Positions 13,404-26,300 of a stretch of 64,000 nucleotides of DNA are shown piece after piece (position 1 is the first letter of the stretch; each line of letters opens with the position of its first letter). The position numbers were made by a program, and so were the translations under genes. Origin of the DNA: Clavelina lepadiformis. Its lineage: Eukaryota; Chordata; Ascidiacea; Aplousobranchia; Clavelinidae. The stretch lies in contig NC_135248.1 in the NCBI RefSeq assembly GCF_947623445.1, positions 4,340,977 to 4,404,976 of the forward strand. The letters run 5' to 3'. The notes beneath the pieces are model-generated. The model searched no databases. It was not told the origin of the DNA and saw only the letters and a list, made by a program, of their open reading frames with translations.

Positions 13404-14351
13404 CAGAGTTTCTAAAAGTGGGTTCCTTAAAACATTTTTAGAGGTTCCATAAAAGGCGGTTAAAAATCGCAATTTAGTATAACAATGTCGTGTAATAGAC
13501 TACCCATATTATTAAAGTGCACTAATATCTTTCGGCGGGGGGAATAGGTATCTTTGCTGTGTGCAACTGTCCCCACCCCCTAGCCCCTCCTTGACTACGT
13601 CGTTGTCACGCAAGTTATGATAGTCGTATCTTCTGACCAGACAACAATTTTTGTCAGTATTCCAGCCGTACACGTGCATATCGTATGTGCCGCCATGGTT
13701 TTGTACTTCTGTTTAGTTTTTTTCTGACGCAGCTCAAATGGAACTTGAGGAAATACGGCAAAAAGTTACACTACAAAGAAATATATCAAGAGTCGATTAA
13801 GTCGTATCCGTGCAAATTTGTTCCGAAACTGGTAAAGAAATTGGTCAACCGCGCATTACAAAAGTACAAAATTTATGTCCGCCACGCAGTATGCAAAGAA
13901 TGTAGTCTGGCTTATCGGCTCTGTTAGAGTAAGCAAAAGGAGCAGTAGGCCTACTGGTTAGTAGCATAGAACTTAGCCATTACAGTTAGCCCAGCAAAGT
14001 GAACAAACAGCTAAAGTAGTCTACTGGTAAAGTATTTAGATGGAGACGAGTGCATACACGAGTGAAACTACTGCATAATCTTTATATAGTGTGTTTGCAT
14101 CAATTAGGCTTGGTACTCTGTTAATATATAAACTTAATTTAATAAACTGTATTGTCTAAATATGATGGAACGATGGCTGAATATATAGGAAATGAAGAAA
14201 TTAGCACTTTATTGTGCTTCACTATACGAAACCTAAATACTGACAATTTAGCTGAAAAATGTTTGTTTGAGGCTTCTGACGTATTGGGGGTTCCTTATCA
14301 ACTTAAATAACCCTGCAGGATTCCGCGGAGAAAAAAATTTGGGAAACACTG
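13404..14351. mobile_element. Non-autonomous hAT-type element (948 bp) with exact 8-bp target duplication
   Basis: The left end CAGAGTTTCTAAAAGTGGG pairs imperfectly with the right end, whose complement reads CAGTGTTTCCCAAA, a common hAT terminus. Both flanks (13396-13403 and 14352-14359) are CTCTAAGC. The interior has an open frame at 13685-13927 for a Lys/Cys-containing peptide that I do not recognise as transposase. This is a deletion derivative or MITE in intergenic DNA. Confidence 0.9.
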
Positions 14352-14359
14352 CTCTAAGC

Positions 14360-16285
14360 TATAAGCCTAGCTATAAAATTGTTTTAGTGGATCTTGTTAT
14401 AGACGTAAATCTGTTATTTGAAAAAATGGCGAAAAGGACAGTAAATTATAGGTAGCCTATATTGCTATCTTATTTTTAGAATCTTTCCAAGTGACATTGT
14501 GAGTCTGTTACACATGGTATATGATGTGAGTATTTCGTTTTGCCATTTGTTTTCTCTCAGACAAACTAACCGTTTGCAATTGTTATTTTACAAAAAAGTT
14601 AGTCTAAATTTTGTCATAAAAATATCGAACAACACTTAAATGGAGAGATGTTCAAACATTTTAAATAAAGACCTGTCAGACTTCATGGAGGTGTTGGTGT
14701 CTTTCTCTAGTACATATTTTGGGGAAGTAAGCTGTGTAAAAAGCACCTTCTGCTGTTTTCTATACCACGTATTCAGCATTTTTTACATTTCAGAACTGTA
14801 GAAGACAATGGAATGCAAAAAGAGGACAAAGAACTGCACTAACGCACAATATATGTCAAAACACATTCGAACGTTGCAAAAGTATATGACCTTCAGCTTC
14901 AAGGTGGCTCCTGCATTGGTGGTCACTGTCATCGCAAGCTCATCCCTATTTCGTTGAGGCATTACTTGTCAATACGTGGGATGTGAGTGTGTGTTCACCC
15001 ATCAGCCACAACTTCTTTTGCTTGTTCGTTTCGGTTGCGTGTTTTTGAAATTTAGGGCTTAATTTTGAAAATCATTAATGCTAACGCCAAAAAGGTATCC
15101 AATATAAACAGGTAAATTGCCGAAAGGGCCATGGAGAAAACTTACGCCAGTCGGTTATGCTAAAGCATATAAGCCGAGAAAATTGTAAATTAATGGTATT
15201 AATTTTTGCATTAATAATTTAATTTTGTCACAATTGACACAGGCGGAGCAAATTTTTTGACCAAAACGTGCAGTACTCGTGCAAGCGTGCAGAACAAGAA
15301 TAGTTCTATGGTAATGAAGGTAAATGCCTAGCAAGACGTCGGCAAGTTATATGTATATATAATTAATAAAGAAATGATGGTAACAGTAAGCTTAATTATT
15401 TGAATCGAAAGAGAGAGAGTTTATTTCACCATTTAAAAAGCTAAAAAGTATCGTAACATAGTTCGAACATAATTGATTGGTGTGGGGCAGCGAAAAGACC
15501 TCACGGTCATCTGCCCCAGATTCTGTTGCAAAGAAAAGCAATTAAAATAGATAGAAAAAAAAACTGAAACACAATTAATTAAAACAAAAATAGAGACTCA
15601 CCACAAAACCAACAGCAGAACATTTTTTAACCAAATCAATAACAATGTAATGCAAAAGAAATCAACAACCATACATCCATTCCCTTATTCACAATTATCT
15701 GAACAGCACTTCCCTTGCTCAACATCTGGCTTTGGGCGAATTAGGGTTGTAGCGTAGTTAGCCTACATGCCTTCTGCAGTTTTATTAAAATGCATAATGT
15801 AAAGCGGCTCCTCTTTTGACTAGGCCTACTGCCTTGTTGTTGTTTCCGAAACCGTATTTCCGAAGAGATATCCATAACACGGAGTGTGAATATAAGACAT
15901 GTGATTCTCTGCTTAAAAGAAGTAGTGATGATAGCCGATATAATCTGGATCGAGAGCTGATTATGAGCGATATAGTGTTGTAGGTTATACTTCAGATACA
16001 TTCAGGTGATACTTGGTGCAACGGGGTATTTACTTTCTTTGATTGCTTCTTTCATAACAAAATTATCCAGAAAATAAAAACAACGTATTAGTAAAGCACC
16101 CTAAAACAGTAGGCTAACTTTCACTTACTTTACGTCATGTTGCAACGAGTAAATCGCATATTTTGCTGAGTTTGCACTAAGTAATATCAACCAAGCACAA
16201 AAACTGGCCACGATACGAAATAATAGATAAAGGAAATATTTGTTTTGTTTTTGTTTAAAATTGCCTAATTAAAATCAAAATTTAC
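14360..16285. other. Intergenic DNA between E-Syt and the APMAP-like gene
   Basis: I see no supported gene. A palindrome at 15484-15519 (tggggcag paired with ctgcccca around a short loop) lies about 70 bases after a GA run at 15410-15419, and may be the 3' tail of a retroelement. The open frame at 15741-16001 lacks recognisable features. Confidence 0.45.
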
Positions 16286-16291
16286 TTTATT
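16286..16291 (-). terminator. Poly(A) signal AATAAA for the APMAP-like gene
   Basis: The complement of tttatt gives AATAAA about 40 bases past the stop codon of the APMAP-like gene on the same strand, a suitable distance for 3'-end processing. Confidence 0.6.
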
Positions 16292-16329
16292 GGTCAACAT
16301 GGCTGAGAAATTTGCTTTCGATTCGAGTA

Positions 16330-19300
16330 TTAGACCCGACCAACAGCAATCGCGTCCTCAGCGTTTACAATTGAAATATGATCTCCAACATATGTACTTA
16401 ATGCCAAGCGACCATCACTGAGAGTAATAGCTTGGGCCAAGCAAGCGTAATTCTCACAATTTGGGTCATGAAATGACTGAAGAATATCTCCCTTCTCATT
16501 AATTTCAAGCACCAAGTTATAATGAGCAGATAGCAACAGCAGCCTGAATAAACAAAGCAACACATTATAAGGTTTTTAAAGTATAAAATTATAAAGAAAA
16601 GCATAATTTGAAAATTAAACTTTTTAGTGAAGCATCCACTAGAAACATTCAGTAAACCTCAAGACGCTACAAAACGTTAGTGGTCTATTCTACAGTTACA
16701 GTGAAAAATAACAAATAACAATGAAGTAAAATAAAACAACAAATAAAATAAAAATAACAGTGGAAAGCGCTATTTCGCATCTGGGAGAATTTAACCTAGT
16801 TACTGTTTTTCATAAAGATTTATTCACGAAATGCTATTAAGCAACATTTATTATCATTTAAGCATTACAGAGGTGCCTTTAACTGAGTGCAAACAATAAA
16901 AAGTATATCTTTCTTTGAAAATGATCATTTCGTAAATTAAATCTTATATAACCATTATCGTAGTAATTGAATGCATTCGGCATAAAAAAGCAAAGTCATG
17001 GTATTTGTCAAACTCAAACATTTATCTGGATGAATTTAAAAATGACATATAAAATGAAGCAATCGTTTACTTATAAAGACTTTCTTGACTTAAGAGGCCG
17101 GTCAACATTTGCCGCACAATTGGATTCCTCTCCAAAAGTGAACTTAAAGTTGTTCTTAGAATTCCACCAGCAACCCAATACGTGCCTTTTCCAGTAGCTC
17201 TTATGTTATCCGCCATTACTGCAACAAAATGTCCTCAGTTATTTAATTACAAAAACCTTCAATAAAAGCATTATCTGAAAAGATTCGAAGTTGCACAAAA
17301 AACATCATATAAAGCTTAACAAGTCGAACTGAACCAAGGAAATTTAGAGCCGTCGTTAAAACCAAAAACCCGATAAAGATCTTTTGTGAAATTTTATAAT
17401 GCAGGATGCCAAATATAACACTTTATCAAACAAATCCTATAACTTAATAATATATAATATACCCTATAACTTAACAAAATTCCGAAATAAAAAGCAAAAT
17501 TACAGTTGTAATTTAGAGTTAGACAACAATATATGCTATTGAAAACTACGGCAAACAATTAAAACTTTCTTTCCTGTGTGTTTTCAATATTCATTAACGC
17601 ATACAGTCATGCACGTATAGTGTTTTGTATTGAGATCATTTTCGCTAGCATCAATATAATGTGGTAAAAAAAACTTTTAACATTTACTTTATTTTTTTTT
17701 AATTTTCGTAAGTACAGAGTGCTGACTTATTGTTTAACGACGATTTTACGGATTTTATTTTTTGTGTACGGTTGTAGTATTAATACAAGTTATAGTATTA
17801 AACGAGGAAATGGAAATTTGCTTGTAAGAAATACATGCGATCTTGGCAACATAGTACAAAATATTCTTATACCAAAAACTGGCTCTATTACAAAGAAATA
17901 TATACTGTATACTTTGTAATAAACTCAACTTACTTGGAACATTTAGCATCTTCACAGTCTTTGACGTTGCCAAATCGATTATTCTTACAACAAATTTTGC
18001 AAATTCAACAACAAACAACGACTGTTCGTCCTGAGATAGCTGGACTCCATTGGCAAAACACAAATTGGAAGCCACGATTTCGATTTTCTTGGTTTCTGTG
18101 TTGTAACAAAAAACTCTTCCACTGCAATCACCTGAAAATATTCTTTAATATGGACAATGTTTAATTAACAAGTCCGATTATTTGCACAGGACAACATGGT
18201 AAGCACGATGTATAAATATTCTCTGCCTAGAGCTAACAACTGAATTTCAGCCTATAGGCTAAAAATTAGCCTACAAGACGCAAAAATTGTTTTAACTATG
18301 CAATAAAGTTGTAAATGTTCATGAATCTCTATATTTACATACTTGTTGTATACAATAACCCACATAGACTTACCTTTGTATATGCCGTAAAACGTTTCAT
18401 CTAAGGAAAATATCGACATATCCGAAAAGTAGATATACTTTCCATCTCGACTGATGTCTAAATCGTCAGTAAAACTCAACGGTGGATTCACATCAGTAAC
18501 CTTAATTAACATTTTCACTTTTCCAGTTTGTGTATTGACAGTGTAAATTCCGTAGTTAGCATCAGCAACATACAAAGTCTCATCCTGCACGCGCAAGCCT
18601 GAAGTAAACAGAAAACGCTTTTTGCACGTGGTTTTGCGTGGGCTTGTATTTTTTATCTTGTAGAAAGTAGTTTTCAAATGGCATAGAAATAAATAATCAA
18701 TTTTAAAATAAATAACCAACGGCCGGCCGTTTTCTTTCTTCATGGCTCTTGGAATATCTTTTATTATTCCTGAAGTGACGTTGATTACATCACCAGCGCC
18801 AATACGTCCGTTATCGGACGGTTTTATTTTGATAATTCGTCCGTCGGCTAAACCTGTGTATAAATTCCCTTTGCCATCTTCTGCGATAGACTCCGGACTG
18901 GGTAAACCTGGAATTCTATGACAATATTACGACAGCACTCTGATCATAAAGTGACAAAATAATTTCACTTCTATTTTCAAATTTGGCGGGAACGTCTGTC
19001 CACGTTCGTCAGAAAGTTTTATTGCACGTTGGTGAGGACAATAGCAAACAGTTTTAATTGAACAGGACTTGTAAGTTGTAATGTTCTACAAATCACGTAA
19101 TGAAGTTTAGAAGATAAATAACTAAACTTGGGTAAAACTATATGGTGTGGTAGCAAACAATTCTATAACAAATGGAGAATATTTTTTTAACAAAAACCAT
19201 TTCGCCTCCTCACGTTCAGTATCAAAAACAACTTAAAACTTACAGAAGTGTTCACCAATAAACAACCGTTTGATGTATCGTGTATGAAAATAATCGAAAT

Positions 19301-19688
19301 CAGTTTGCAACCACAAAGGAAAAGACGACTGCAAAGTGTGAGCCCAATGTGCCGAAAAAAAAACACATCTGCTGGCAGCACTGTAAAAAAGTTTTACGTT
19401 TCAAAACCAGTTCACTCACTTTGTTCCTTGCTTTAATGTGTTCTTGAAAGCAAACGGCCCATCTAGTTTTACTTCAACAGATAAACGTTTAGGAGTTAGG
19501 CAGGTATACGGCGCTTGATAGAAGCCCAATAATCCTATTGCTACAATAATCGCTACAGCAATACCAAGAACTCGCGTACATAGCGATAATCCATTGGATT
19601 CGCTTGCAGGTTCCGTTTTTAAGGTTCTAGGCTTACTAGACGATGACTGGCGTTCCTGCATTAGATTCCTTTGACGTACTTTACTCAT
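16330..19688 (-). CDS. APMAP: APMAP-like protein (strictosidine synthase / arylesterase-type beta-propeller)
   Basis: APMAP is a type II membrane protein with an extracellular or lumenal beta-propeller related to strictosidine synthase and linked to arylesterase activity; its substrate is unclear. Exons: 19688-19420, 18915-about 18717, about 18599-18374, 18131-17934, 17218-17071 and 16543-16330. About 417 residues result, close to human APMAP. A basic cytoplasmic N-terminus of about 38 residues precedes a membrane segment (VLGIAVAIIVAIGLLGF, residues 40-56). The propeller has GLPSPESIAEDGKGNLYTG, LYVADANYGIY, CFANGVQLSQDE, IRATGKGTYWVAGG, then HYNLVLEINEKGDILQSFHD before the stop, in family order. 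Oddity: the junction between exons 2 and 3 is one base out of frame under strict GT-AG splicing, although the intervening DNA is open in frame. A relic duplicate of exon 1 lies upstream at 22288-23372. Confidence 0.9.
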
Positions 19689-19699
19689 GTTTTATCGCT

Positions 19700-20821
19700 T
19701 ATACTGTATGTGCTTGAAAATTATTTAGCAGATGTCACAAAATTAACAGCCTAAGAAGTACATGCAGACTCTGCCTACAACAGCAAACATTTACCATCAA
19801 ATATCTGTCTAAACAACCCTCTGTTATCGACAGCGATATCCGCCGTCTATGTACACATGTGTGCTGTTCATCTAGCAAATGCCTTAGAAGATCAGTCGAC
19901 CGTACATTTATCCCATCAAACAGCTTAACAACTTTGTGTTGAGCGATTAATACATAACGTATCTCTTGTTACAGCAACGGTGTACCTCCATTGTACTTGC
20001 AGCTTACGGTGAATCGGTATTGGTATCTCGCTTTTGTGACCAATTGTATGGTGGCTCATGGTTATCACTTCAATACTGTATTTGCATCATTTTTTTAGAA
20101 TGTTTACGTAAATTGTCGTTTTGATTTTAAAAGTTATTTTTGTTTTGTTTTGATTTTCTTTTTTATTTTAATCATCATTTTCATTTCCATTTTCAATTTG
20201 ATTTTTTTAATTTTAAATTTCTGTTTTGAATTTTGATTCGTGTTTTGACCTTTGATTTTGATTTGTATTTGCATTTATTCTTTTATTTCCATTTTCATTT
20301 TCTTCTATTTTGATCTGTATTTTCATATAGATACATTCCTACTTTACTTTATCTACTACTTTACCCTTAGCAGAATAAACATGAGAACCAAGATACTAAC
20401 AATCATTTTACGAGTATTTTGCAGACGTTTCGGGTAATGGTATGGTGATAAGTATCCTCAGACTGAGGATAGTATTTCCACGACTTAAGCCTAATTTTCG
20501 TACGTTTCGTACATTTTTATACGATTCTAGGCTGACGTATTGCTTTAAAATGACTTAAGCGTAATTCGAAATATCTGCAAAATATAAAATGATTGCTAAT
20601 GTTTTTTTATAGTTGCTGTAGGTTTTTGGCTCTTGTATTTATTCTTTGAATAGCCTGCGGTACCCACCACGTTGTGCCCACTTAACTTTTAATCCGTAAC
20701 TTAAGTTAAGTTTACTAGTTTGTTAACTTTTGACAAGTATTTTTTTGTTCGTCTTTTGTCATGCCTCAGTCAAAATGCTAATGATATTATTATAGTAACT
20801 TTGAAGAAAATATCCGTTTGA
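19700..20821. other. Intergenic DNA with a pyrimidine-rich low-complexity tract
   Basis: The first few hundred bases should include the APMAP-like promoter. From about 20110 to 20340 the plus strand is a degenerate run of TTTTGA/TTTTCA-like words, very rich in T, which explains the Phe/Ile-rich open frame there. No gene is supported. Confidence 0.55.
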
Positions 20822-21431
20822 ATGGTTACAAAAGAAGAACAAAAAAATGCTGCAAGAATGCTAAACGTTTTAGAAAAATTCAAGCAATTTCAATTTAATG
20901 ACTACTCATCCGATTGGTAAAAGAGTTGTCAACAACCCGTTCATTGCAACATTTACAGCTTTCGGCAACCACTAACTTGTTTGCAATAAGCTTCACCTCA
21001 AGCTACACCTGCTATTCCTACTTGGCATTTGCAGCGAAATGAATTTGTACATGCTGTATGTTACAAATATTTCAACTGTTCATTGCTTATCACGATTCAT
21101 TCTGCAAATCATTGATAAGGTTGTCATGTTGCAGTATATTGTATAGATAGCTCATTTTTGTATCATTACCGGTCGGTGAACCTAACGTCCTTTTCAACAT
21201 TTTTGCTGTTCGTCTTGTTTAAGTTTTTCAAGCTTGCAGCAGTTAAAAGCCAAATTAAGCCTTAAATCCGCAAAACACACAATCGACACGAACAAGTACA
21301 ACAAGCAGTGGCTGGATGAATATTATCAACCGAATGAAATACTTCTTAAACGCTTCAAGCGACCTAGTCTACAACCTAGAACTCACGCTTCAAATCCATG
21401 CGAGATACATGCTGAGTATGCCAGAAAGTAA
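20822..21431 (+). CDS. Candidate small two-exon gene, about 97 residues, unknown function
   Basis: An ATG at 20822 opens a 95-nt exon (MVTKEEQKNAARMLNVLEKF, then KQFQFNDYSSD) ending at a GTAAAA donor in phase 2. A second block at 21233-21431 begins after tttttcaag with one base that completes the codon, and runs to a TAA stop at 21429. The product is hydrophilic, basic and probably alpha-helical, with KYNKQWLDEYYQPNEILLKR and a basic C-terminus. I do not recognise the family and see no signal peptide or membrane segment. Base composition in the second exon is less AT-rich than the flanks. Support is only phase agreement and composition; the acceptor is weak and chance is possible. Confidence 0.35.
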
Positions 21432-22336
21432 TCATGTGCTAGGAACATAAGCAAAATATAACCACTTTGAAACCCAAATTTTCTGACTTGTTTCAGAATG
21501 AAGTGCTCTTCCCAGTCTAGTACGCTCTAGCTGCCGTCGTAGCCACAAGTTTTTCTAGCTAGACAACTAGACAAACACTCTGATACGTCAAACTTCCATG
21601 TGTATTTGGTGTACTTTTGGTCGCCGTTCCTGTGTAAATAAACCAAACACAAATTCAGACCGGGGTTGCGTTCCTGGGGAGCAAAGCCTATCAAATAAAA
21701 ACAGAGCCGGTGAAAGGGAGCTATTGGGGGCTAAGTTGATATAATTGAGTTTAGACTTATAGAGTGTCACTGTGTTTATGACTAAGAAAGCAAATCAGCT
21801 GTTTCCAAATATAGGCTTATCGGTTTGAACCCCTATTTGGCTTGTGTTTACTATGAAACATCTTTTCTGACTTCAGACCTGCTCAATTATGATGCTATAA
21901 CGGGCACGTGCTATGGAATAAGGAAAAATAGAAAATGTCACAGGTTTCACATTGTAAATGAAATAAATGTTGTGTATAATACATAGTTCTAACCTTAGAG
22001 GACCAGGCGCGCAAGTGGTGCCATCTAACCGCCACAAAAGTAACATATATGTCGCGGCTTCGAACTGAACTGGCATCGCTGAATTATTAACCACGTTTAT
22101 AGTTAAAGTAGTTTTCCACTGTAGGTCATATCTATACCGTTACCGATTCACATATGAAATTTGTTTTGGAACTTTTGAAAATCAAAAACAAGAAAACGAC
22201 TAAAAACAAGCACAATTCGTCAAAGAAAAACACATGTGCTTTAGAGTCACTGCAACGAAGATTAATTTTCCCAAAATAATAACTTACTTCGACCCTTCTT
22301 TTATTATGTTTTTGTTGGCAATCGGCTCATCTAGTT

Positions 22337-23237
22337 TAGGGTTACCATATTTCTTAATGCGCAATCCCTGACAAATTTACCTCAGTTGCATTGACTAACT
22401 TTAGAATATTACCAAAGTACATTGCCGCCATTGCTTTTTTGTGATAAACACGAAACAATACAAAAACAGCAAAGAATTGTTGCACTGCAATACACGAATG
22501 CAAGTTTTCTTTTAAACAGTAACATTTATGAAAACAACAAATAGCACAGAAGTTTTACAAAATACGCTCCAAGGTAATTACAAGTAATGAACGTATAGCA
22601 GTTTACAAACAATACTCTACTCTCCCTCAAACCAATCGTTCTTTTCCGAAGATCTCATTTTTTTCAACAAGCTCTTGTTGGACTTCAAAAACACATAAAA
22701 TTTCCCACAAAAAATGTTTTTGAAGTTGTGCTGAAGTGTTAAATTTCCTTTTATTGTTTCAATGGTCATCTTATTTCCTTCTTTTGTCCACTGACTCTGC
22801 ATCAGTGAAAACACCCGCTCAACATTTGCGTTGTATGGCGCCACAGCAAAGATAAACTGGGCAACCCTTGGTAATTCTGAGTGACATTCAGCATTTTTTG
22901 ACTTTTGGAAATACCTGCACCATTTCTTATGTGCTGGCAGTGCAGTAAATTCTTCGTCACTGATGCAACAATCCATAAACGACTTCAACGACTAAAATAA
23001 GCCAAACCCTAATGCTTTTCATCTTAAAAGGTAGTAAACAACTTACGTCATAAACGAGTTGCAGACAGATTTAAACCAGACACTTTTGACGAGCTGAGAA
23101 GGTTCGCGACCTAGAACAAGTTGGAAAAAAGTGGCAACCTAGAAAAATTTGGACTAAAAGACAATTTTAAAAAATACACTAAATTAAACACTAAATTCCC
23201 GACATGTCAGGGAAAATCCTGATGTATAGCAACCCTT
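22337..23237 (-). mobile_element. hAT element (901 bp) carrying a transposase C-terminal fragment
   Basis: The ends are imperfect inverted repeats: left TAGGGTTACCATATTTC and, on the complement of the right end, AAGGGTTGCTATACATC, with a further shared CCCTGACA block inside. Flanking 8-bp sequences at 22329-22336 and 23238-23245 are both ATCTAGTT. It contains the end of a hAT transposase reading frame on the minus strand, so it is an internally deleted derivative of an autonomous element. The insertion disrupts the relic APMAP exon. Confidence 0.9.
22617..22988 (-). pseudogene. hAT transposase C-terminal dimerisation domain, truncated
   Basis: The 123-residue frame contains ELPRVAQFIFAVAPYNANVE followed by RVFSLMQSQWTKEGNKMTIE and a LTLQHNF stretch. 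This is the pattern of the hAT family C-terminal dimerisation region, with the ERVFS-type core. The N-terminal zinc finger and most of the RNase H-like domain are absent, so no active transposase can be made. It lies wholly within the element at 22337-23237. Confidence 0.85.
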
Positions 23238-23379
23238 ATCTAGTTTTATTTCAACAGTTAAACGTTCAGAAGGTAAGTTGGTATACGGCGCTCGACAATA
23301 TCCCAGAAATGCTGTTGTTACATAAACTGCTGCAACTGGAGCTATACCAAACAGTTTGCTTAAAACTCGTTTCTAAATT

Positions 23380-26300
23380 GTACATTGAAAACTTAAATTC
23401 GCGAAACTTAATCCCAGCCATATATTTTTTGCGTCACTCACGTGTAACATGTGACAAGCTATAATGCACATATTTTAACTTAGGAAGTATGACAAATTTT
23501 CTTTGTTAAATTTAGCACAAACGTTCTTTCACTACGCATATGTATATTAGGCTTATACTTCCGTGTGAGTGTTTCCAGGAAAAGCGTCATCACTCACATT
23601 TCCCATTATTGACATGCTGTGTCGTCAGGCCCTATGACATCACACGAGACAGTTTTCGTGATAAATGTAATGCTTAAAATCCCTTATACAGCATTGTTTA
23701 AATATTGACCATCAACGTAAAACCAAATTGTCGAAGAAATACTGAATGTTACATGGAAAATGTCTGTTCGGTCGCTTTACCAGAATGTCAGCACTTCAGG
23801 TCCTTATACGCTCAATCATTCACGTTATAGGAAGCGTCTCGTCTTTACAGCAACAGCAAAAGCTAATTTATCAGTCGATAGACAACCCAGGACGAACAAG
23901 CTCTGTACTGAAAGTGTAAACAGCAGATAAATATTTCATAGATTGTGGATTAATACAGCGGGAATGTTTATCAGCAAGCGCACACGCATGCATAAAGGTA
24001 TGCTGTATAGCTCCACGTGCTTAACATGGAAATGTTTATTTGACGAGCGACGATATACGTTTGTCCGGGTCAGTAATAGACGTCTGTTAAAGTACCGTTC
24101 CTATGCGAACCTGCTAATGCAAAAGGATCTTTTGTTTGTATTAAAATGTCAGTTGATTAAGCGGTGGTACAGAAAGGTGAAGTAGAATACCATCGCATCA
24201 TTGCAGATAAAAAAGAACAACTATAATCACTGTAATGATTGGGGTGACCAAACTCTGTTTTGATAATTAAGTGATTGAGTTTTCGCACCACGGCACAGAA
24301 AAATTGTTACAATGAGAAAAATGTTAAAAGCAAAATCACTATTTTACAGTAAGTATGTCACGCAGCCCGTTGTTAAAGATAGGTTAGGAGAATGGGCATG
24401 CAAAATGGTAGCTATAGCAATTTAGGTTTTAATTGAAGTTAGATTAAGATTAGAAGGTAGGTTTAAGTTAGGTTTATGTTACTATGTTATCAAATTTGAG
24501 TTAGAAGTTGTAGTTTAACAAGAAATTATAAAAATAGCTTCTAAAATGAGATTTTTTCCGGAAAAATAGTAACAACCATTTGAAAATGAGCTTGTTTTTG
24601 AAAGTATTTATAGTAGATTTAGCTTACATCTACGCAACTCGTTTATTACCTCAAGCCTGAAGCAAAAAAAATTTAAATGTGATTTTACGCGTCAAAAGAT
24701 TAAGGTCGAAACACAGTTTCTCGCTAGAAATATAAATGTAAAGCTTTGCGTTTATCAATTAGCAGCTATTGTTGTACAAAGTTAAAATAAGGAAGACAAA
24801 CGAAGCACCCTCGCAGCAATAAAGACGTTTATAAATAGTTTTTTTTATTATTTATATGTCATTCGCTGCCTCAGGCGTAAAGTTGTGTCGTAATCAGTAA
24901 AATGAATGCAAAGGGGAGCTCGAAAACTATCAAAAAATATTTCCTGACGCATGTAGTCATTGCCATATGACGACACTTTCTCCTTATTCCCGTATGACGT
25001 CATCCAGTTCTGTTGGTCAACACTTATGAGTTTAAATGGCGCATGACACACGTGAAATCAGTCATTTGATTGCCGGGACAGTAAACAAGGTTTTAGGTTA
25101 GTTGTGTCCGGTTTAGTTGTTTAAAACAGTAAATTTTGGATCATGATAGCGATTTTTAGAGTTTTACCGAAAGATATTTTCAACAAGCCAAGTGCTTAGA
25201 AAACTAGCCACAGGCTACAATATATCTGAGTCATGTTGGTAAATTCGTTACAGTTTGTGCATACCTAGTTTCGTCACAGTAGTCAAACAGTGATTTTAGA
25301 TAAATATTTTGATCAGCGGTAATCACGTCACGCTTCTTCAGTGCTATGTTATTATAAAGGAAGTTAGAGCACTGGTGGGTAGCAGGAAAAGTTTAACAGT
25401 CTATATTGGCGGTCTCATTTCAATGGGTATTGGCGATTACCAGCACGGTATGCGCTATTGTTATTGTACACCTACGAAAGTGTTACTAAATTAGGTTACT
25501 CGAATATATATAGAAATTGTAATGCACTGACTAGGTTAACAGGAAATTCTGCCTGTTTGACAGCTTTATGTATTAAGTATTCCCAGTAGTTGTTGTAACG
25601 GCAGACATACAGAAATTATTTATTAATTGCCTCACTTAAGAAAACGCATTAGTTCAGGTAATGGTAAAATTATAGGACTAGGTAGGCCGTACGACGGAAC
25701 GACAGAACTACGAAACTACACTGATTTAAACCGCGGTATATGATAGTGTACGACCCATAACATCGAATACTAATCTTGTTTTTCTTGATAATGCGCACGC
25801 AATCAGATGTCAGAAGAAATCAGAAAACAACATGCGCTACCAGACGTTGACAAAAAGCACGTGATCCATTTACGATTAATTTACGTAGGACAGTACAGTA
25901 GGTACTTCACGAGATTGCGGTAAACGTTGCGAGTTGCGTTACCTCGTCACAAATTTTCCCATGTCTGTGTTTCTCTTCCAATCACTGATTTTGTTATACT
26001 GCCTGTAGTGCCAGCTGTTACGGATGACCACAGGGTTGATTGTAAAAAAAAGTCACTGGAGCTTCCCCCAATTGGACGCGTTTTATACTAAAACAGAGTA
26101 TATCACTGGAAATCCGAAATAAGTTCAAAATTACCGAAATAATTCCATGAAAGCAATACGTCCTCACGTTTTTCCACACTTAACTAAATTCGGCCTTTAT
26201 CTGATTCCAACTCTTGATGTTGTTATTTCAATATTTTTGATTTGTTTCCGGGTTGAAATAATTTTCTCGATCAACTTTATATGCCGGCCGCCTTTTTAGA

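Larger units (their letters stand above)
22288..23372 (-). pseudogene. Relic duplicate of APMAP exon 1, split by a hAT element
   Basis: Two minus-strand blocks, 23372-23238 and 22336-22288, resemble exon 1 of the APMAP-like gene at 19688-19420. The first encodes a membrane segment followed by CRAPYTNLPSERLTVEIKLD, against YQAPYTCLTPKRLSVEVKLD in the intact copy. The second continues with EPIANKNIIKEGSK, against GPFAFKNTLKQGTK, and ends at a GTAAGT donor in the same phase. A 901-bp hAT element sits exactly between them at the Asp codon. The reading frame is closed upstream by a TAG near 23373 and no in-frame ATG follows, so the 5' part is decayed. No further APMAP-type exons are found downstream. 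This is a non-functional duplicate, probably from local duplication. Confidence 0.82.

Noticed and set aside
20252..20437. Phe/Ile-rich plus-strand frame resembling a membrane protein
   Set aside because: Arises from the T-rich low-complexity tract.
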